Below are positions 1 to 5,526 of a stretch of DNA of 7,088 nt, piece after piece (position 1 is the stretch's first letter; each line of letters begins with the position of its first letter). The DNA is from Acidobacteriaceae bacterium (lineage in GTDB: Bacteria; Acidobacteriota; Terriglobia; Terriglobales; Acidobacteriaceae). The notes beneath the pieces are model-generated. The model saw only the letters and a list, made by a program, of their open reading frames with translations, was not told the DNA's origin and ran no database searches. Location: NCBI GenBank assembly GCA_003140655.1, contig PLKR01000632.1, forward strand, positions 3,538-10,625, written 5' to 3'. A program made the translations under genes and the position numbers.

Positions 1-702
1 AGTCAACCGAATCCGAGTAAAGACTCTCCCGCGTTGCCCGATTCCGCGACCCAGGCTCACGCGGCCAATCCTCCCGCCAGCCGCTACCGCCAAAAATATC
101 CTGCAGGAACCCCCGACCAGCCCGCCGATGAGTCGTCCGCCCAGGTCCCATGGGGCAAACTGGCGATGGCTTTATTGCTGGTAACGTTGACTCTGGCCTT
201 TTGGAATTTTCGCCCTCACGCCCAGCACAAGGCAGAATCGCACCTCGTAGCTTCTTCCGATCAATCGTCGGCGCCACTCTCCACGCCGGCGTCAACGGCA
301 ACCCAGCCCTCCGGCTCCGCCAGTTCGCCAACGGCCGGACCAGCCGCGTCCTCTACGACATCCGCCAGCCAACCTGACGCAAACCCGCCAACCACCCACA
401 GGACTGCCCCGAAGCCGCCTCGTACCTTCACCCTGCTGATCCGCGCCGATGAAACCACCTGGGTCTCTCTGACGGCTGACGGCAACCCTGTCGTCGCCAA
501 CGAAACGCTGATCGCGCCCGCGCATACATCCGTCCGCGCCAGCCGCGAGATCGTCGTGAAAGCGGGAAACGCCGCCGGCGTCAGCTTCCTGCTAAACGGC
601 AAAACCATCCCCGCTCAAGGCAACGAAGGCGAAACGAGAACCTATGTCTTCGACGCCACTGGCCTGCTGACAACACCCCAACCCCCCAGCGTAGATCGCT
701 AG
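1..702 (+). CDS. RodZ-like membrane protein, 3' part (5' truncated)
   Basis: The reading frame is open from base 1 to the TAG at 700–702, so the gene starts outside the window; a TTG at 34 is in frame but need not be the start. Counting from base 1, a hydrophobic segment at about residues 54–70 (LAMALLLVTLTLAFWNF) is preceded by a polar N-terminal side and followed by about 60 residues rich in Ser, Thr, Pro and Ala. The last 90 residues form a beta-rich domain (from TFTLLIRADETTWVSL to RTYVFDATGLL) that matches the DUF4115/RodZ C-terminal pattern. In that family an N-terminal helix-turn-helix faces the cytoplasm and binds MreB, while the C-terminal domain is extracytoplasmic; RodZ supports rod-shape cell wall synthesis. 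The helix-turn-helix half would lie upstream and is not visible, so the family call rests on the C-terminal architecture. The + strand here is markedly C-rich. Confidence 0.7.
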   Translation, partial: SQPNPSKDSPALPDSATQAHAANPPASRYRQKYPAGTPDQPADESSAQVPWGKLAMALLLVTLTLAFWNFRPHAQHKAESHLVASSDQSSAPLSTPASTATQPSGSASSPTAGPAASSTTSASQPDANPPTTHRTAPKPPRTFTLLIRADETTWVSLTADGNPVVANETLIAPAHTSVRASREIVVKAGNAAGVSFLLNGKTIPAQGNEGETRTYVFDATGLLTTPQPPSVDR

Positions 703-806
703 CAACGGGTCTGGGTGCCGATCATGCTGCAGGTAGTTAGCCGAGCCGGGCGCCCACCCTTCGTTTCTTGAAGGCAGGATTCCACGGTCGTTTCCCGCTC
801 GCCGCC

Positions 807-834
807 GCTGGACGCTCGAATCGTTCCGTCCAGC
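807..834 (+). other. Hairpin in the metK leader region
   Basis: GCTGGACG (807–814) is the exact reverse complement of CGTCCAGC (827–834). An inner GAA/TTC (818–820/824–826) can stack above a CTC bulge, closing a TCG loop. An outer GGCAG (773–777) can also pair with CTGCC (835–839). No T-run follows, so this does not look like a terminator. It lies upstream of the promoter proposed at 886–914, so it would be in the metK mRNA only if transcription starts further upstream. Its function is unknown. Confidence 0.4.
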
Positions 835-885
835 CTGCCAATTCCACTGTTGAATTCATCATCAGGCACCTGGGGCTAAAACTCA

Positions 886-914
886 TTGCACCACCGCTAG
901 CGCTCTGGTAGCAT
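886..914 (+). promoter_or_regulatory. Candidate metK promoter (extended -10)
   Basis: TTGCAC (886–891) and TAGCAT (909–914) are separated by 17 bp, and TG at 906–907 gives an extended -10 (TGGTAGCAT). The -35 matches the consensus at three of six positions and the -10 at four of six, so the extended -10 and exact spacing carry the case. The predicted start site near 921 would give metK a leader of about 105 nt. Confidence 0.35.
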
Positions 915-1014
915 TTTGATTGAATAGACGAGTGTCCGTTCCTTTTATGTGTTCGTTGCGAACGCCCGCAGCACCCCCCGGCATCGCCACAAGTAAAGTC
1001 CAAAGCAGCTTTCT

Positions 1015-1020
1015 AAGGAG
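1015..1020 (+). promoter_or_regulatory. Shine-Dalgarno for metK deciding a TTG start
   Basis: AAGGAG ends 8 nt before TTG at 1029–1031. This spacing, and the fact that the family's conserved N-terminal LFTSESVxEGHPDK stretch begins 8 residues later, fix the start at a TTG codon. Confidence 0.8.
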
Positions 1021-1028
1021 AACAAATT

Positions 1029-2213
1029 TTGCCCTCAAAGAATCGAATTTTATTTACGTCCGAATCCGTAACCGAAGGCCATCCCGATAAAATCGCCGAC
1101 CAGATTTCCGACGCCATCCTCGACGCCTGCCTCGTCGAAGATCCCTCCAGCCGCGTGGCCTGCGAAACCCTTACCGCCACCGGCCTCGTAGTCATCGCCG
1201 GAGAAATCACCACCAAAGCCTACGTCGATTTCCAAAACGTAGTCCGCGGCACCGTCCAGTCCATCGGCTACGACAACGCCGTCTACGGCTTCGACTGCAA
1301 CACCTGCGCCGTGATCTCCAGCATCAACAAACAGTCCGGCGACATAGCCATGGGCGTAGACACCGGCGGCGCCGGCGACCAAGGAATGATGTTTGGCTAT
1401 GCTTGCGGGGAGAATGAGGAGTTGATGCCTACTCCCATCTCGTTGGCGCACAAGCTGACGATGCGGCTCTCGCAGATGCGCAAGAATGGAACCCTTCCCT
1501 TCCTTCGTCCGGATGGAAAATCCCAGGTTACAGTGGAATACGATGCCAAGGGCAAGGTGCTGCGCGTGGACGCGGTTGTGATTTCCACGCAGCATGCCGA
1601 GACCGTCAGCAATGAGGAGTTGCGCGCGGGCATTCTGAAGCACGTGATCCAGGCGGTGATTCCGGCGCACCTGCTGGACGAAGACACCAAGTACCACATC
1701 AATCCCACGGGGCGATTCGTGATTGGCGGGCCGATGGGAGACACCGGGCTGACCGGGCGCAAGATCATCGTCGACACTTACGGCGGCATGGGGCGTCACG
1801 GTGGGGGAGCGTTCAGCGGCAAGGATCCGACTAAGGTGGATCGTTCGGCGGCTTACATGGCGCGGCACATTGCGAAGAACATTGTAGCGGCGAAATTGGC
1901 GGACCGTTGCGAAGTGCAACTGGCGTACGCCATCGGCGTGGCCGATCCGGTGAGCGTGCGGGTGGATACGTTTGGCACGGAGAAAGTGGATCCGGCGATA
2001 ATTCCGGATTTAATTCGGGCGCACTTCAAGCTGACGCCGCGCGGGATTATCGACTCGCTGAAGTTGCGGCGGCCGATCTACAAAAAGACGGCGGCCTACG
2101 GGCACTTCGGGCGCAACGATCCCGACTTCACGTGGGAAGCGACCGACAAGGCAGCCTCGCTGGCTAGCGACGCGGGTGTGCGTGAGCCGGTGACGCACGC
2201 CGTGCGCAAGTAG
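1029..2213 (+). CDS. metK: S-adenosylmethionine synthetase (methionine adenosyltransferase)
   Basis: MetK makes S-adenosylmethionine, phosphate and diphosphate from methionine and ATP; it is cytoplasmic, normally a tetramer, and supplies the cell's methyl donor. The 394-residue product is close to the usual 380–400. Signatures visible are LFTSESVTEGHPDKIADQ at 8–25 (with the catalytic-loop His18 and metal-binding Asp20), the ATP-binding hexapeptide GAGDQG at 114–119, DTGLTGRK at 238–245, and the glycine-rich GGGAFSGKD at 258–266. The start is TTG, supported by a well-placed AAGGAG. Its partner in the SAM cycle, ahcY, follows 199 bp downstream in the same direction. Oddly, codon use changes abruptly near codon 118: all 11 alanines before it are GCC, while 18 of 29 after it are GCG, and Leu shifts from CTC to CTG/TTG. 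The protein shows no break, so it should be functional. Confidence 0.97.
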   Translation: MPSKNRILFTSESVTEGHPDKIADQISDAILDACLVEDPSSRVACETLTATGLVVIAGEITTKAYVDFQNVVRGTVQSIGYDNAVYGFDCNTCAVISSINKQSGDIAMGVDTGGAGDQGMMFGYACGENEELMPTPISLAHKLTMRLSQMRKNGTLPFLRPDGKSQVTVEYDAKGKVLRVDAVVISTQHAETVSNEELRAGILKHVIQAVIPAHLLDEDTKYHINPTGRFVIGGPMGDTGLTGRKIIVDTYGGMGRHGGGAFSGKDPTKVDRSAAYMARHIAKNIVAAKLADRCEVQLAYAIGVADPVSVRVDTFGTEKVDPAIIPDLIRAHFKLTPRGIIDSLKLRRPIYKKTAAYGHFGRNDPDFTWEATDKAASLASDAGVREPVTHAVRK

Positions 2214-2232
2214 ACAAGCAGGGACTAACCAA

Positions 2233-2296
2233 GGTTCAACTCCGGAGATGGGCCGAAAGTGCCACTCCCTTAAGAGCCGGTTGGGTATGCTGAACT
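2233..2296 (+). other. Foldable element in the metK–ahcY gap
   Basis: GTTCA (2234–2238) pairs with TGAAC (2291–2295), extendable by a G-U pair. Inside, GGAG (2244–2247) pairs with CTCC (2265–2268), and GGC (2251–2253) with GCC (2261–2263), around the loop CGAAAGT. CCGG occurs at both 2242–2245 and 2277–2280 and could pair as an alternative. The layout could be a cis-regulatory RNA ahead of ahcY. I could not match it to the SAH riboswitch consensus or any other class I know, and the folding is manual only. Confidence 0.3.
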
Positions 2297-2317
2297 TTCC
2301 CCCGATTCGTGTATTCT
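2290..2317 (+). promoter_or_regulatory. Weak candidate promoter for ahcY
   Basis: CTGAAC (2290–2295), a 16-bp spacer and TATTCT (2312–2317) form a weak sigma-70-like pair; the -35 matches at only three of six positions. If used, transcription would start near 2324 and the upstream foldable element would not be in that transcript, so the two proposals partly compete. Read-through from metK is the alternative, since no terminator is visible between the genes. Confidence 0.2.
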
Positions 2318-2412
2318 GACTGAGCTAGGCAATCAAACTAATCTCTCAAATCAAATAAGGTAAACAGGAAACCAATCTAAATTTTCCAGCATGAAAGCGC
2401 CATAGGAGGCGT

Positions 2413-3684
2413 ATGTCAACAGCAGCACAGAACAGCGATATCAAGAGCCTGGAACTGGCCGAACTGGGCAAGAAGCGCATCGAGTGGGCGAACCAGTCTA
2501 TGAAGGTGTTGCAGATTATCCGCAAAGAGTTCATCAAGAACCAGCCGCTGAAGGGGATCCGCATATCGGCCTGCCTGCACGTCACGGCGGAAACGGCGAA
2601 CCTGGCGATCTGCCTGCGCGACGGCGGCGCCGACGTGGTCTTGTGCGCTTCGAATCCACTCTCGACCCAAGACGATGTTTCCGCCAGCCTGGTGCGCGAT
2701 CAGGGCATTTCGGTCTTCGCCATCAAAGGCGAGGATAACGACACGTATTACAACCACATCCTGGCGGCGATCGATCATAAACCGCATGTCACGATGGACG
2801 ATGGCGCCGATCTAGTCACGATTCTGCACACTAAGAGAACGGACGCTCTCGAAGGCGTGATCGGCGGCACTGAAGAGACCACGACGGGCGTGATCCGGCT
2901 GCGGGCGATGGCGAAGGAAGGCGTGTTGAAGTTTCCCATCGTGGCGGTGAACGACGCCGACACCAAGCATCTTTTTGATAACCGCTACGGCACAGGGCAG
3001 TCGACCATTGACGGCATCGTCCGGGCGACCAACTTCCTGCTGGCCGGGTCAAAGTTTGTGGTGGCCGGCTACGGCTGGTGCGGCCGCGGACTGGCGAGCC
3101 GGGCGCGCGGCAATGGCGCGGAAGTGATCATCACCGAAGTCGATCCCACCAAGGCGCTCGAAGCCGTGATGGATGGTTTCCGCGTGATGTCGATGACCGA
3201 AGCGGCCAGGCTGGGCGACGTGTTCTGCACGGTCACGGGCAACAAGAGCGTGCTGACCAAAGAGCACTTCGAGTTGATGAAAGACGGCGCGATCATTTCG
3301 AACTCCGGGCACTTCAACGTGGAGATCGATATTCCGGCACTTGAAAAAATGTCGTCCTCAAAGCGCACGACACGCACTTTCGTCGACGAGTACTCGTTGA
3401 GAGACGGGCGCAAAATCAATCTGCTGGGCGAGGGACGGCTGATCAATCTGGCGGCGGCCGAGGGACATCCCGCGTCGGTGATGGACATGAGCTTTGCCGA
3501 CCAGGCGCTTTCGGTCGAGTACATGGTGAAGCATTTCAAGACGCTGGAGAAAACGGTCTACCGCGTTCCCGACGAACTCGACAAGCGCGTGGCCAAGCTG
3601 AAGCTGGAGTCGATGGGAATCAAGATCGACCGTCTGACTCCGGAGCAGGAAGAGTATTTGGCAGGGTGGTCGGAAGGAACTTAG
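2413..3684 (+). CDS. ahcY: Adenosylhomocysteinase (S-adenosylhomocysteine hydrolase)
   Basis: AhcY reversibly cleaves S-adenosylhomocysteine, the product and inhibitor of methyltransferases, into adenosine and homocysteine, using tightly bound NAD+. The 423-residue sequence carries the substrate and catalytic residues of the family: His56 in CLHVTAET, Asp130 in MDDGADL, Glu155 in GGTEETTTGV, Lys185 and Asp189-Asn190 in DTKHLFDN, and His300 in SNSGHFN. The Rossmann NAD motif is GYGWCGRG at 219–226, with the ribose-binding acid Glu242 at the end of the next strand. The ATG has AGGAGG (2404–2409) only 3 nt upstream, which is tight. The protein ends at LTPEQEEYLAGW plus four residues and lacks the C-terminal Lys-x-x-x-Tyr tail that in animal and many bacterial enzymes reaches into the neighbouring subunit's NAD site. 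Shorter thermophile and archaeal forms share that lack. An intrinsic terminator follows. Confidence 0.96.
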   Translation: MSTAAQNSDIKSLELAELGKKRIEWANQSMKVLQIIRKEFIKNQPLKGIRISACLHVTAETANLAICLRDGGADVVLCASNPLSTQDDVSASLVRDQGISVFAIKGEDNDTYYNHILAAIDHKPHVTMDDGADLVTILHTKRTDALEGVIGGTEETTTGVIRLRAMAKEGVLKFPIVAVNDADTKHLFDNRYGTGQSTIDGIVRATNFLLAGSKFVVAGYGWCGRGLASRARGNGAEVIITEVDPTKALEAVMDGFRVMSMTEAARLGDVFCTVTGNKSVLTKEHFELMKDGAIISNSGHFNVEIDIPALEKMSSSKRTTRTFVDEYSLRDGRKINLLGEGRLINLAAAEGHPASVMDMSFADQALSVEYMVKHFKTLEKTVYRVPDELDKRVAKLKLESMGIKIDRLTPEQEEYLAGWSEGT

Positions 3685-3691
3685 GGCAGTA

Positions 3692-3710
3692 GTCAGTGGT
3701 CAGTGGTCAG
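3692..3710 (+). repeat. Short tandem repeat GTCAGTG x2.7
   Basis: GTCAGTG is repeated head to tail as GTCAGTGGTCAGTGGTCAG, starting 8 nt after the ahcY stop codon and ending just before the terminator T-run and stem. Such words are common between genes in acidobacterial genomes, by my recollection. No function can be read from it. Confidence 0.6.
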
Positions 3711-3718
3711 TTTTTCGG

Positions 3719-3749
3719 CGGGGCGGCGAGAGTCGCCCCGTTTTATTTT
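3719..3749 (+). terminator. Intrinsic terminator of ahcY
   Basis: CGGGGCG (3719–3725) and CGCCCCG (3734–3740) form a perfect 7-bp GC stem around GCGAGAGT, followed directly by TTTTATTTT (3741–3749). It begins 34 nt after the ahcY stop. The minus strand has no matching T-run right after the stem, so it serves ahcY rather than the convergent gene. Confidence 0.85.
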
Positions 3750-3793
3750 CGTGTGTTATGACCGGCGCCCCGCAGTGAAAGCAGCACGCGTCC

Positions 3794-4888
3794 TTACTGG
3801 CGCAAGAAGCCGTGGCTTACGCCGCTGGAATCAATATAGTTGCCTGTGATTTGTCCGGTCGAGTTAATGTAAGCGGCCACGGTGCCCTGGTCGGCGCCAG
3901 TACCCGCGCCTGGGACGCTGAACTCGATGAAGGCGCCAGTGGGAGTTCGCACATAGCCGTGAAACACCGAGTTCGTATCGTAATAGTCGCCCACGATCGT
4001 TCCACCTGGAGTGATGTTATTCGCTGAGGTGCCGATGGAGTTTGGAGCGTCAAAGGTGGTAATCGCGCCGTTCAGGCTCACGAAGCCATGAATACTGGTC
4101 GAGTCGATGTAGGTACCAGCAACCGTCTCATTGGAGCTTAGTCCGGCGATCAGAGTGTCCACGCTGCCCGATGGAGTGATGGTTGTAAGAACGCCAGCGG
4201 GAGTACGCAAGAAGACCTGATACACATTGCTGGTATCGCTGGAGTCTCCGGCGACGGCTCCGGCATCGGTGAGTCCGCACAAACCAGCGGGAAAAGTGCC
4301 CAGGCCAGGACCTGTGCCGGCCCCGGGAGCGTCGAAGCTAGTGAACCTTCCGCCGGGAGAACGCACGTAGCCGTGCGTTGTGCCGTTTGAATCGGTATAC
4401 GATCCCGCGATTTCCCCCTTCGTATTAATGTCGGAGGCCCCAGTGCCTTGGCCAGAAGCTGTGCCGGCTCCCGGAGCATCGATCGTCTTGAATGTGCCGC
4501 TGGGCGAGCGCAGGAAGCCGTGGGCCACACCGCTTGAGTCCATATAGGTCCCGACAATTACCAGCGCCGAGTTAATGCCACCGGGGAACGTGCTCTGGCC
4601 GGGACCGGCTCCGGGAGCGTCGAAGGCTGTGATTACGCCGGCAGCGGAGCGCAGGAAGCCGTGGTACACATTGCTGGAGTCAATGTACTCCCCCAGGATC
4701 GAGCCGTCGGCGACGATGCCAAAGGGGATTGTACCCTGGCCAGAGCCTGTGCCGGCTCCTGAAACATTGAACTTAATGATAGTGTGCGATGCAGGTACTC
4801 GCTGAGCGTGGGCCGGAAACGAAGAGGCCGCAATCACAAACGCGAGCGTCGCCAACATGGAAAGCGAAAGAAAACGGGAACGCGTCAT
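3794..4888 (-). CDS. Secreted protein of seven HAF-type extracellular repeats
   Basis: The product has 364 residues from an ATG at 4886–4888, chosen because GGGAGGG (4897–4903) lies 8 nt upstream and a classic signal peptide follows: basic MTRSR, a hydrophobic core at about 6–22, and an AHA-Q cleavage site near residue 28. The mature chain is seven imperfect 42–52-residue repeats starting near residues 37, 86, 133, 182, 234, 276 and 320. Each runs from a strand like TxFDAPGAGTG, through a GxINxxGxIxGxYxDSS stretch, to HGFLRxPxG; copy 4 has QVFLR in place of HGFLR. This is the 'HAF' extracellular repeat family. Seven such units and the exact end at HGFLRQ suggest a closed seven-bladed beta-propeller. 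No catalytic or anchoring motif is visible, so role and ligand are unknown. It converges on ahcY and stands alone. Confidence 0.85.
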   Translation of the reverse strand: MTRSRFLSLSMLATLAFVIAASSFPAHAQRVPASHTIIKFNVSGAGTGSGQGTIPFGIVADGSILGEYIDSSNVYHGFLRSAAGVITAFDAPGAGPGQSTFPGGINSALVIVGTYMDSSGVAHGFLRSPSGTFKTIDAPGAGTASGQGTGASDINTKGEIAGSYTDSNGTTHGYVRSPGGRFTSFDAPGAGTGPGLGTFPAGLCGLTDAGAVAGDSSDTSNVYQVFLRTPAGVLTTITPSGSVDTLIAGLSSNETVAGTYIDSTSIHGFVSLNGAITTFDAPNSIGTSANNITPGGTIVGDYYDTNSVFHGYVRTPTGAFIEFSVPGAGTGADQGTVAAYINSTGQITGNYIDSSGVSHGFLRQ

Positions 4889-4896
4889 GGGTAAAT

Positions 4897-4903
4897 CCCT
4901 CCC
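4897..4903 (-). promoter_or_regulatory. Shine-Dalgarno of the HAF-repeat gene
   Basis: On the minus strand GGGAGGG precedes the ATG at 4888 by 8 nt. It places the start at the signal peptide rather than at the in-frame ATG 101 codons upstream (5191), whose extra residues come from the repeat region. Confidence 0.75.
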
Positions 4904-4945
4904 ATGGTAAGTGGTTGATGTTCTTGCCGTCGTCAGGACGTGCGG

Positions 4946-4951
4946 ATTATA
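4946..4951 (-). promoter_or_regulatory. -10 box for the HAF-repeat gene
   Basis: The minus strand reads TATAAT, a perfect -10 hexamer, which would start transcription near 4939 and give a leader of about 50 nt. No good -35 sits 16–18 bp upstream; the nearest candidate, TTGCGC, is about 20 bp away. An activator or another sigma factor is therefore possible. Confidence 0.4.
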
Positions 4952-5053
4952 AGACTTGAGAGGCAATTCTAGCGCAAGAATATTTTTCAGAGCGTTTCCC
5001 CCGTGTGCAAGAACTTGCCGGTTACCCCATCCTTCGCGCTCTTGCGTAGGGTG

Positions 5054-5068
5054 GGATTCCACGGTCGT
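5054..5068 (+). repeat. 15-nt dispersed word, second copy
   Basis: GGATTCCACGGTCGT here is identical to 777–791 in the metK leader, in the same orientation, and a shortened TTCCACGGT recurs in the hairpin cluster near 5315. It looks like a fragment of a dispersed intergenic repeat family. Confidence 0.5.
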
Positions 5069-5143
5069 GTGTCGCTTGGGGTTGCCTCGACGGCTCCCGC
5101 TGCCTAGAGAACTCCCTGAGACGGTTGAGGCACGAGCAGCAGC

Positions 5144-5235
5144 GTAGGGATCCCTTCGGCTTCGCTCAGGGCAGGCTCTTCGGCTTCGCATGCGGATTCA
5201 TGAGGCGAATCCGCATGCTTCGGTCAGGATGACAG
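5144..5235 (+). repeat. Composite palindromic repeat element, copy 1 (left of mazEF)
   Basis: It begins GTAGGGATCCCTTCGGCTTC and ends TCAGGATGACAG, the two ends of a common dispersed repeat. Within it CTTCGGCTTCGC occurs twice exactly (5154–5165 and 5178–5189). The second copy runs into a perfect 12-bp hairpin: GCATGCGGATTC (5188–5199) and GAATCCGCATGC (5207–5218) around a 7-nt loop. The 3' end (5219–5235) matches that of the element at 6236–6302 at 13 of 17 positions. Such REP-like elements usually move only with help from a transposase elsewhere, and none is seen here. Confidence 0.7.
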
Positions 5236-5259
5236 TATGTTTTCAAGGGCGTGTCTCAG

Positions 5260-5393
5260 CGGCTGAAGCCGGGTTCCTCATTTGCGTGCTTTACGCGGCG
5301 CTGAAGCGCCGCTCTTCCACGGTACTGCAGGCTCCGTACTTGCCCTTGCAAAATCAGGATCAAGGTCAAAGGCAGCGGACGAGGGCGTCCGCT
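5260..5393 (+). repeat. Train of three perfect hairpins
   Basis: CGGCT/AGCCG (5260–5264/5267–5271) and GCGGCGCT/AGCGCCGC (5295–5302/5305–5312) both close on a TGAA turn. AGCGGACG/CGTCCGCT (5374–5381/5386–5393) closes on AGGG. None is followed by a T-run. They resemble dispersed intergenic repeat words of acidobacterial genomes and add to the repeat cluster upstream of mazEF. Confidence 0.6.
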
Positions 5394-5465
5394 CTACACG
5401 AACGGCTTGTGCGGCACGAGTGAACTCATGCCCTTCCCGAGCATGCCTGCCGCGGCCTGTCTCTC

Positions 5466-5505
5466 GGTATATATGTCGTATCTACTTTGGTATATACTAC
5501 GTATC
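5466..5505 (+). promoter_or_regulatory. mazEF promoter with phased direct-repeat operator
   Basis: Two 17-bp copies, GGTATATATGTCGTATC (5466–5482) and GGTATATACTACGTATC (5489–5505), are identical except for three central bases and start 23 bp apart, about two helical turns. The second copy contains a -10-like TATACT (5493–5498) and the palindromes GTATATAC and TACGTA. No clear -35 is present. A repeated site over the promoter fits operon autoregulation by MazE or the MazE–MazF complex, as known for E. coli mazEF. Confidence 0.6.
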
Positions 5506-5526
5506 ACAGGAGACGAAAGGGGGCAC

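Larger units (their letters stand above)
703..1028 (+). other. Intergenic leader between the RodZ-like gene and metK
   Basis: This 326-bp stretch has no convincing reading frame. It holds a palindrome GGGCGCCC at 748–755, a 15-nt word (GGATTCCACGGTCGT, 777–791) that recurs at 5054–5068, a hairpin at 807–834, a candidate extended -10 promoter at 886–914, and the metK Shine-Dalgarno at 1015–1020. I looked for SAM riboswitch signatures ahead of metK and did not recognise one. No obvious intrinsic terminator follows the upstream gene. Confidence 0.6.
4889..5526. other. Gene-free, repeat-rich intergenic region
   Basis: About 640 bp between the divergent HAF-repeat gene and mazE. From left to right it holds the HAF gene's Shine-Dalgarno and -10 box, a second copy of GGATTCCACGGTCGT (5054–5068), a composite palindromic repeat (5144–5235), three further hairpins (5260–5271, 5295–5312, 5374–5393) and the maz promoter with phased direct repeats (5466–5505). 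Frames that read open here translate to low-complexity Arg/Ala-rich peptides and lack ribosome binding sites, so I regard the stretch as non-coding. Confidence 0.7.

Noticed and set aside
737..1003. Minus-strand 88-codon frame in the metK leader
   Set aside because: No ribosome binding site, no recognisable domain, and it overlaps the metK promoter region; composition looks random.
921..1028. SAM riboswitch upstream of metK
   Set aside because: I could not find the conserved core of SAM-I, SAM-II or related classes or an expression-platform terminator in the leader.
1340..1440. Replication origin at the skew change
   Set aside because: The switch lies inside an intact metK with no dnaA gene, DnaA-box cluster or AT-rich unwinding region in view, so an origin here is not supported.
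1050..1919. Long open frame of 289 codons antisense to metK
   Set aside because: It mirrors the metK frame in a GC-rich gene, has a His/Gly/Val-rich composition unlike a folded protein, and metK is certain here.
4889..5191. N-terminal extension of the HAF-repeat protein from an ATG at 5191
   Set aside because: The extra 101 residues are translated repeat DNA (Arg/Ser-rich), and the ATG at 4888 has both a ribosome binding site and a signal peptide.
5144..5400. CRISPR array
   Set aside because: The repeats differ in sequence and length, are not regularly spaced, and there are no cas genes.
5407..5526. MazE extended upstream to 5407
   Set aside because: The extension crosses the promoter and direct-repeat operator, and family members begin at the AbrB domain.
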